Assembly (NCBI GenBank): GCA_019510095.1
Contig: JAEKLB010000031.1
Location: 1 to 32,666 of the forward strand
Source: Acidobacteriota bacterium
GTDB lineage: Bacteria > Actinomycetota > Acidimicrobiia > Acidimicrobiales > CADCSY01
DNA: 32,666 nucleotides
Direction: 5' to 3'
A program made the position numbers and the translations under genes. Of the stretch, positions 29,045-32,666 are shown piece after piece; position 1 is the stretch's first letter, and the number at the start of each line of letters is the position of its first letter. The notes beneath the pieces were generated by a model. It was given only the letters and a program-made list of their open reading frames with translations. It made no database searches and was not told the origin of the DNA.

Positions 29045-29094
29045 CTGTGATAGGAACACCAGCCCCGCTGGGATGAGCTGTCGGAAGGCCCTAC

Positions 29095-29652
29095 GTGCGT
29101 GCTGATGCTGAGCGCAATCGCAAGCGCGTTCTCGAGGTGGCAACCGAGACGTTCGCCACCGAAGGCCTCTCCGTGCCGGTGGCAGAGATCGCGCGGCGAG
29201 CCGGAGTCGGTACCGGGACGGTCAGCCGCCACTTCCCCACCAAGGACTCGCTGTACGAGGCGATCGTCCGCCACCTGGTCACCGGGATCGTCGAACGGGC
29301 CCGGGAGCTGGCGGCAACGCTTGACCCCGGCGAGGCGTTCTTCGCGTTCTTTGCCGTCATGGTTGAGCAGACGGCCGTGAACCGCGGCATGGCCGAGGCG
29401 ATGAGTGGCACCGGGTTCGATGTGGAGGCGGTGGCGGTCGCCCCCGAGCACAGCCTGCTGGTGGTGGAGGACGAGTTGCTGCGGAAGGCGCAACGAGCCG
29501 GCGCTGTACGCCGGGACATCACCCGTGCCGACGTCAAGGCGCTCATGGTCGGCTGCGTCGCTCGTGAGCAGCAGGCGCTTGACCCCACGGCGCGCCGGCG
29601 CATGATCGATGTGGCCTGCGCCGGCATGCGCTCCCACACGTCGTCCCCCTGA
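29095..29652 (+). CDS. TetR-family transcriptional regulator
   Basis: A 185-residue regulator. The N-terminal helix-turn-helix (about residues 8-55) reads NRKRVLEVATETFATEGLSV, then VAEIARRAGVGTGTVSRHFPTKDSLYEAIV, the classical TetR pattern. The C-terminal all-helical domain would bind an unidentified ligand. The start is GTG 29095, which gives VRADAERNR, a typical start for this subfamily, with GGAAGG (29083-29088) six bases upstream. It lies directly upstream of the CoxL-S-M operon on the same strand, and a perfect inverted repeat lies in the 42-bp gap, so it probably represses that operon and perhaps itself. Confidence 0.92.
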   Translation: MRADAERNRKRVLEVATETFATEGLSVPVAEIARRAGVGTGTVSRHFPTKDSLYEAIVRHLVTGIVERARELAATLDPGEAFFAFFAVMVEQTAVNRGMAEAMSGTGFDVEAVAVAPEHSLLVVEDELLRKAQRAGAVRRDITRADVKALMVGCVAREQQALDPTARRRMIDVACAGMRSHTSSP

Positions 29653-29655
29653 CGT

Positions 29656-29673
29656 CCGGGATGGTCATCCCGG
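29656..29673. promoter_or_regulatory. Inverted repeat in front of coxL, candidate TetR operator
   Basis: CCGGGAT-GGTC-ATCCCGG, a perfect seven-base inverted repeat with a four-base spacer. It lies over the expected -35 region of the coxL promoter (-10 at 29679-29684), where a bound TetR dimer would block RNA polymerase. A tetR terminator is the alternative, but no T-run follows. Confidence 0.55.
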
Positions 29674-29678
29674 TTCGC

Positions 29679-29684
29679 TACTGT
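29679..29684 (+). promoter_or_regulatory. Putative -10 box of the coxL operon
   Basis: TACTGT, ten bases before the ATG at 29695. The same hexamer precedes the LLM oxidoreductase gene. The transcript would be almost leaderless. Confidence 0.42.
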
Positions 29685-29694
29685 GGCCGGTCTC

Positions 29695-31941
29695 ATGCCC
29701 AGCATCCTCGGGACGCGCGTGAAGCGCGTCGAAGACCCCCGTTTCCTCACCGTCGGCGGCACCTACGTCGACGACCTGCGCGACCCGCGGCTCGACGGTG
29801 CCCTCTGGTTGACCTTCGTGCGCTCTTCGGTGGCCCACGCCCGGTTGGCTTCGATCGACACCAGCTCAGCTGCCGCCGCCCCCGGCGTGGTGGCCATCTA
29901 CACGTTCGCCGACCTCAGCGTCGAACCACAGCTCTCGATGCCAGCGTTCAACGAGGCGATGAAGCGGCCGGCGCTCGCTGACGGCGTCGTGCGCTTCGTC
30001 GGTGAGCCGATCGTGGCGATCCTCACCGAGCAGCGCTCCCAGGGGGAGGACGCCGCCGAGTTCGTCGTGGTGGACTACGACCCGCTCCCGGTCGTCGTCG
30101 ACCCGGTCGAGGCGGCGGCCGACGAGGTGCTCCTGTTCCCGGAGGCGGGCACCAACACGGCGTACGGGCGTGTCCGTGAGCCCGACCCCACCCTGTTCGA
30201 GGGTTGTGACGCCGTCGTACACATGACCCTGTACAACCGCCGTCTCGCCGTCGCGCCGCTCGAGGTCAAGGGCTGCGCAGCGGTACCGGCTGAGGATGGC
30301 CGGATGGTGGTCTGGCTCAGCTCGCAAGGCGCCCACACCGCCGTCGCCAGCCTCCAAGCGGCCCTTGGCACCGAGGATCTCCACATCATCACCCCCGACG
30401 TCGGCGGTGGCTTCGGTGCCAAGAACGGCGCCTCGGCCGAGGACATCGTGGTGTGCCGAGTCGCACAACTTCAGGGCCGGGCGATCCGGTGGGCGGAGAC
30501 CCGCACCGAGAACGTGCTCACCATGCAGGGCCGGGGCCAGGTCCAGACCGTGACGATGGGTGGGACGAGGGATGGCCGCATCCTGGCCTACCGCGTCGAC
30601 ATCCTTGGCGACGCCGGTGCCTATCCCATGATCGGCGCCTTTCTCCCGATGGCGACCCGCATGATGGCCCCGGGTGTCTACGACATGCCCAAGGTCGAGG
30701 TGATCGCCCGCTCAGTGGTCACCAACACGGCGCCCCAGATGGCGTACCGCGGGGCCGGCCGGCCGGAGGCGACGGCGGCGGTGGAGCGGACGATCGAGCG
30801 GTTCGCCGCCGAGATCGGCATGGACGCGGCGGAGGTTCGGCGCAGGAACTTGGTGCCCAAGTTCGTCGAGCCGCACAAGACGCCGGTGGGCACGACCTAC
30901 GACATTGGCGACTACCCCGCGGCGCTCGAGCTCGTCCTCGAGGCGGCCGGTTACGACGCCCTCCGCAAGGAGCAGGCCAGCCGCCGCGCCGCCGGCGACC
31001 GGTTGCAGCTCGGCATCGGCATCGCCACCTACGTCGAGATCACGGCCTTCGGCGGCAGCGAGTACGCCCGGATCGAGGTCAAGGACGATGGCAGCGCCGT
31101 CGTCTACACCGGGACCTCGCCGCATGGCCAGGGCCACCACACCAGCTTTGCCATGATCGCCAGCGAGCGAACCGGCATTCCGATCGAACGCATCAACCTC
31201 GTGTGGGGCGACACCGACCTGGTGCCCACCGGCGGCGGCACCGGCGGGTCCCGGTCGCTCCAGCTCGGCGGCTCGGCGGTGCTCCAGACGACGGACCTCC
31301 TGGTCGAGGAGGCCCGCCAGCGTGCTGCCCAGCAACTCGAGGCGAACCCCGAAGACCTCGTCCTCGACACCGAGGCCGGGCGCTTCCACGTCGCCGGCTC
31401 GCCGACCGCCGGCCGCACCTGGGCGGAGGTGGCGGGCAACGATGGGCTCGCGGTCGCCAGTGACTTCACCCAGCCGAGCGGCACCTTCCCGTTCGGGGCC
31501 CACGTGGCCGTGGTCGAGGTCGACACCGAGACCGGCCAGGTCGAGCTGACGCGCTTCATCGCCGTTGACGATGCCGGCACCATGATCAACCCGTTGATCG
31601 TGGAAGGGCAGCGCCATGGCGGTATCGCCCAGGGCGCGGCTCAGGCGTTGTGCGAGGAGTTCATCTACGACGCCGACGGCAACCCGCTGACCTCGAACCT
31701 GGCTGATTTCACGTTCATTTCGACGTGTGAGTTGCCGAGCTTCGAGCTGGTGCCGATGGAGACGCCGACGCCGATGAACCCGCTGGGCGCCAAGGGGATC
31801 GGCGAGGCAGGCACCATCGGGGCCACGCCCGCAGTCCAGAACGCCGTGGTCGACGCTGTCGCCCATCTCGGTGTCCGTCACATCGACATTCCGTGCACGC
31901 CCGAACGGGTGTGGACGGCGATCCAGGAGGCCAGCAAGTGA
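29695..31941 (+). CDS. Molybdenum hydroxylase large subunit, form II CoxL / xanthine dehydrogenase family
   Basis: The 748-residue catalytic subunit binds the molybdopterin-cytosine-dinucleotide Mo cofactor. [19 protein letters not shown] opens the N-terminal domain, and [10 protein letters not shown] (about 237-246) is a cofactor loop. The active-site loop is AYRGAGR at 350-356, and the catalytic base Glu704 lies in [16 protein letters not shown]. True CO dehydrogenase (form I) carries AYxCSFR with a Cu-binding cysteine; here the loop is form II, so this is a hydroxylase of unknown substrate (aldehyde, purine-like or other heterocycle). I chose ATG 29695, where family similarity begins; a GTG four codons upstream lies inside the -10 box. 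Its stop overlaps the coxS start as GTGA. Confidence 0.93.
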   Translation: MPSILGTRVKRVEDPRFLTVGGTYVDDLRDPRLDGALWLTFVRSSVAHARLASIDTSSAAAAPGVVAIYTFADLSVEPQLSMPAFNEAMKRPALADGVVRFVGEPIVAILTEQRSQGEDAAEFVVVDYDPLPVVVDPVEAAADEVLLFPEAGTNTAYGRVREPDPTLFEGCDAVVHMTLYNRRLAVAPLEVKGCAAVPAEDGRMVVWLSSQGAHTAVASLQAALGTEDLHIITPDVGGGFGAKNGASAEDIVVCRVAQLQGRAIRWAETRTENVLTMQGRGQVQTVTMGGTRDGRILAYRVDILGDAGAYPMIGAFLPMATRMMAPGVYDMPKVEVIARSVVTNTAPQMAYRGAGRPEATAAVERTIERFAAEIGMDAAEVRRRNLVPKFVEPHKTPVGTTYDIGDYPAALELVLEAAGYDALRKEQASRRAAGDRLQLGIGIATYVEITAFGGSEYARIEVKDDGSAVVYTGTSPHGQGHHTSFAMIASERTGIPIERINLVWGDTDLVPTGGGTGGSRSLQLGGSAVLQTTDLLVEEARQRAAQQLEANPEDLVLDTEAGRFHVAGSPTAGRTWAEVAGNDGLAVASDFTQPSGTFPFGAHVAVVEVDTETGQVELTRFIAVDDAGTMINPLIVEGQRHGGIAQGAAQALCEEFIYDADGNPLTSNLADFTFISTCELPSFELVPMETPTPMNPLGAKGIGEAGTIGATPAVQNAVVDAVAHLGVRHIDIPCTPERVWTAIQEASK

Positions 31942-32399
31942 AGGTCACGTTGACGATCAACGGCGCGCGTCACAGCCACGATGTGGAGCCGCGGACCCTG
32001 CTCGTGCACTTCATCCGGGACAACGTCGGTCTGACCGGCACCAACATCGGTTGTGACACGTCGTCGTGTGGGGCGTGCACGGTGCATCTCGACGGCGAGG
32101 CGGTGAAGTCGTGCACGATCCTCGCCGCCCAGGTCGACGGGCGTGAGCTCCGGACCATCGAGGGCCTCGCCGCGGCCGACGGCACGCTGCACCCGATGCA
32201 GCAGGCGTTCCATGAGAACCACGGCCTGCAGTGCGGGTTCTGCACGCCGGGCATGGTCATGGCCGCGGTGTCACTCCTCGACGACGTCCCGCACCCGACC
32301 GAGCGAGAGGTCCGGGAAGGCCTCGAGGGCAACCTGTGCCGCTGCACCGGCTACCACAACATCGTCAAAGCCGTCATGGCTGCCGGAGGTAGTAAGTGA
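31938..32399 (+). CDS. Molybdenum hydroxylase [2Fe-2S] subunit, CoxS type
   Basis: The 153-residue iron-sulfur subunit carries electrons from the Mo centre to the FAD subunit. The plant-ferredoxin-type cluster is bound by [16 protein letters not shown] (Cys39, 44, 47) and a fourth cysteine in VKSC near 59. The second, helical-domain cluster is bound by CGFCTPGM and [12 protein letters not shown]. All eight cysteines appear to be present. The GTG start overlaps the coxL stop, and the stop overlaps the start of the FAD subunit, both as GTGA, so the three subunits are translationally coupled in the order L-S-M. Confidence 0.95.
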   Translation: MKVTLTINGARHSHDVEPRTLLVHFIRDNVGLTGTNIGCDTSSCGACTVHLDGEAVKSCTILAAQVDGRELRTIEGLAAADGTLHPMQQAFHENHGLQCGFCTPGMVMAAVSLLDDVPHPTEREVREGLEGNLCRCTGYHNIVKAVMAAGGSK

Positions 32400-32666
32400 T
32401 CCCCGCCCAGTTCGACTATGTGCGGGCCAGTTCCGTTGACGAGGCCGTCTCGTTGCTCGGCGAGCACGGCGACGACGCCAAGCTCCTCGCCGGCGGGCAC
32501 TCGCTCCTCCCGCTCATGAAGCTCCGGCTCGCCACCCCAGCAGTGCTGATCGACGTCGCGCCGATCACCGAGCTCTCCTACATCCGCACCGACGGCGACG
32601 AGGTCCGCATCGGCGCCCTCACCCGCCACGCCGACGTCGAACACTCCGACGTCCTCGCCGCCGAAG
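32396..32666 (+). CDS. Molybdenum hydroxylase FAD-binding subunit, CoxM type (partial)
   Basis: The first 90 residues of the flavoprotein subunit are in the window; the rest lies beyond base 32666. [21 protein letters not shown] is the usual N-terminus. [17 protein letters not shown] near residues 38-54 is the FAD pyrophosphate-binding motif, and [14 protein letters not shown] and [13 protein letters not shown] follow as in family members. The GTG start overlaps the coxS stop. It would pass electrons from the [2Fe-2S] subunit to an external acceptor. Confidence 0.94.
   Translation, partial: MIPAQFDYVRASSVDEAVSLLGEHGDDAKLLAGGHSLLPLMKLRLATPAVLIDVAPITELSYIRTDGDEVRIGALTRHADVEHSDVLAAE

Noticed and set aside
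29656-29673. Rho-independent terminator of tetR
   Set aside because: The stem is strong but is followed by TTCGCTACTG with no T-run, and it sits over the coxL promoter, so an operator is more likely.
29695-31941. Assignment as aerobic CO dehydrogenase (form I CoxL)
   Set aside because: The active-site loop is AYRGAGR rather than AYxCSFR, so the Cu-binding cysteine of true CO dehydrogenase is missing.

Overview
The window is GC-rich, gene-dense DNA from a bacterium that is most likely an actinobacterium. I would guess class Acidimicrobiia, but nothing here fixes the rank. Supporting signs are the heat-shock operon with a MerR-type HspR and an upstream HAIR-like operator, an F420/LLM-type oxidoreductase, an EtfD-like membrane Fe-S protein, a form II CoxL-type molybdenum hydroxylase, frequent GTG starts, and repeated TANNNT boxes 7-8 nt before start codons (leaderless-type promoters). 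No gap between genes exceeds 300 bases; the longest (24835-25054) holds a tRNA-Gly. I saw no CRISPR array, insertion sequence, integrase, rRNA or convincing rho-independent terminator.

Layout. (1) 1-5808, minus strand: a tight de novo purine operon read purA-purD-purE-purB-purC-purS-purQ (purQ cut by the window edge). Nearly every junction is an ATGA or GTGA stop/start overlap. (2) 5842-8486, plus: an unrecognised 146-residue helical protein, a short-chain dehydrogenase (SDR) and a cytochrome P450, together resembling an oxidative catabolic unit. (3) 8495-14845, minus: the protein quality-control operon dnaK-grpE-dnaJ-hspR-clpB. (4) 14897-17581, minus: a membrane PAS-GGDEF-EAL cyclic-di-GMP protein whose last codons contain the HAIR-like operator of the dnaK operon. 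(5) 17648-18403, plus: gpmA. (6) 18404-20869, minus: a winged-helix regulator, the PII protein and an Amt ammonium transporter, forming a nitrogen-uptake unit. (7) 20959-23718, plus: a stand-alone cyclic-nucleotide-binding protein, then an EtfD-like Fe-S oxidoreductase. (8) 23686-24834, minus: a tandem-domain dCTP deaminase overlapping the end of the previous gene. (9) 24911-24981: tRNA-Gly(CCC).

(10) 25055-32666 is an accessory-looking redox region. It holds an LLM-class oxidoreductase, two SDRs, a flavodoxin-like reductase preceded by a tiny membrane ORF, a C-terminal remnant of methylthioadenosine phosphorylase, a TetR-family regulator, and a CoxL-CoxS-CoxM molybdenum hydroxylase operon (CoxM cut by the window edge). 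CoxL carries AYRGAGR, the form II motif, so true CO oxidation is not implied. A perfect inverted repeat sits in the 42-bp gap between tetR and coxL and is a good candidate operator.

The strongest leads are the HAIR-like operator inside a cyclic-di-GMP gene, the tetR-coxL palindrome, the regulator-PII-Amt operon with a regulator lacking a normal receiver domain, the tandem dCTP deaminase, the MTAP remnant with its antisense small ORF, and the uncharacterised helical protein beside SDR and P450. I did not find a clearly new multi-gene defence or mobile system.
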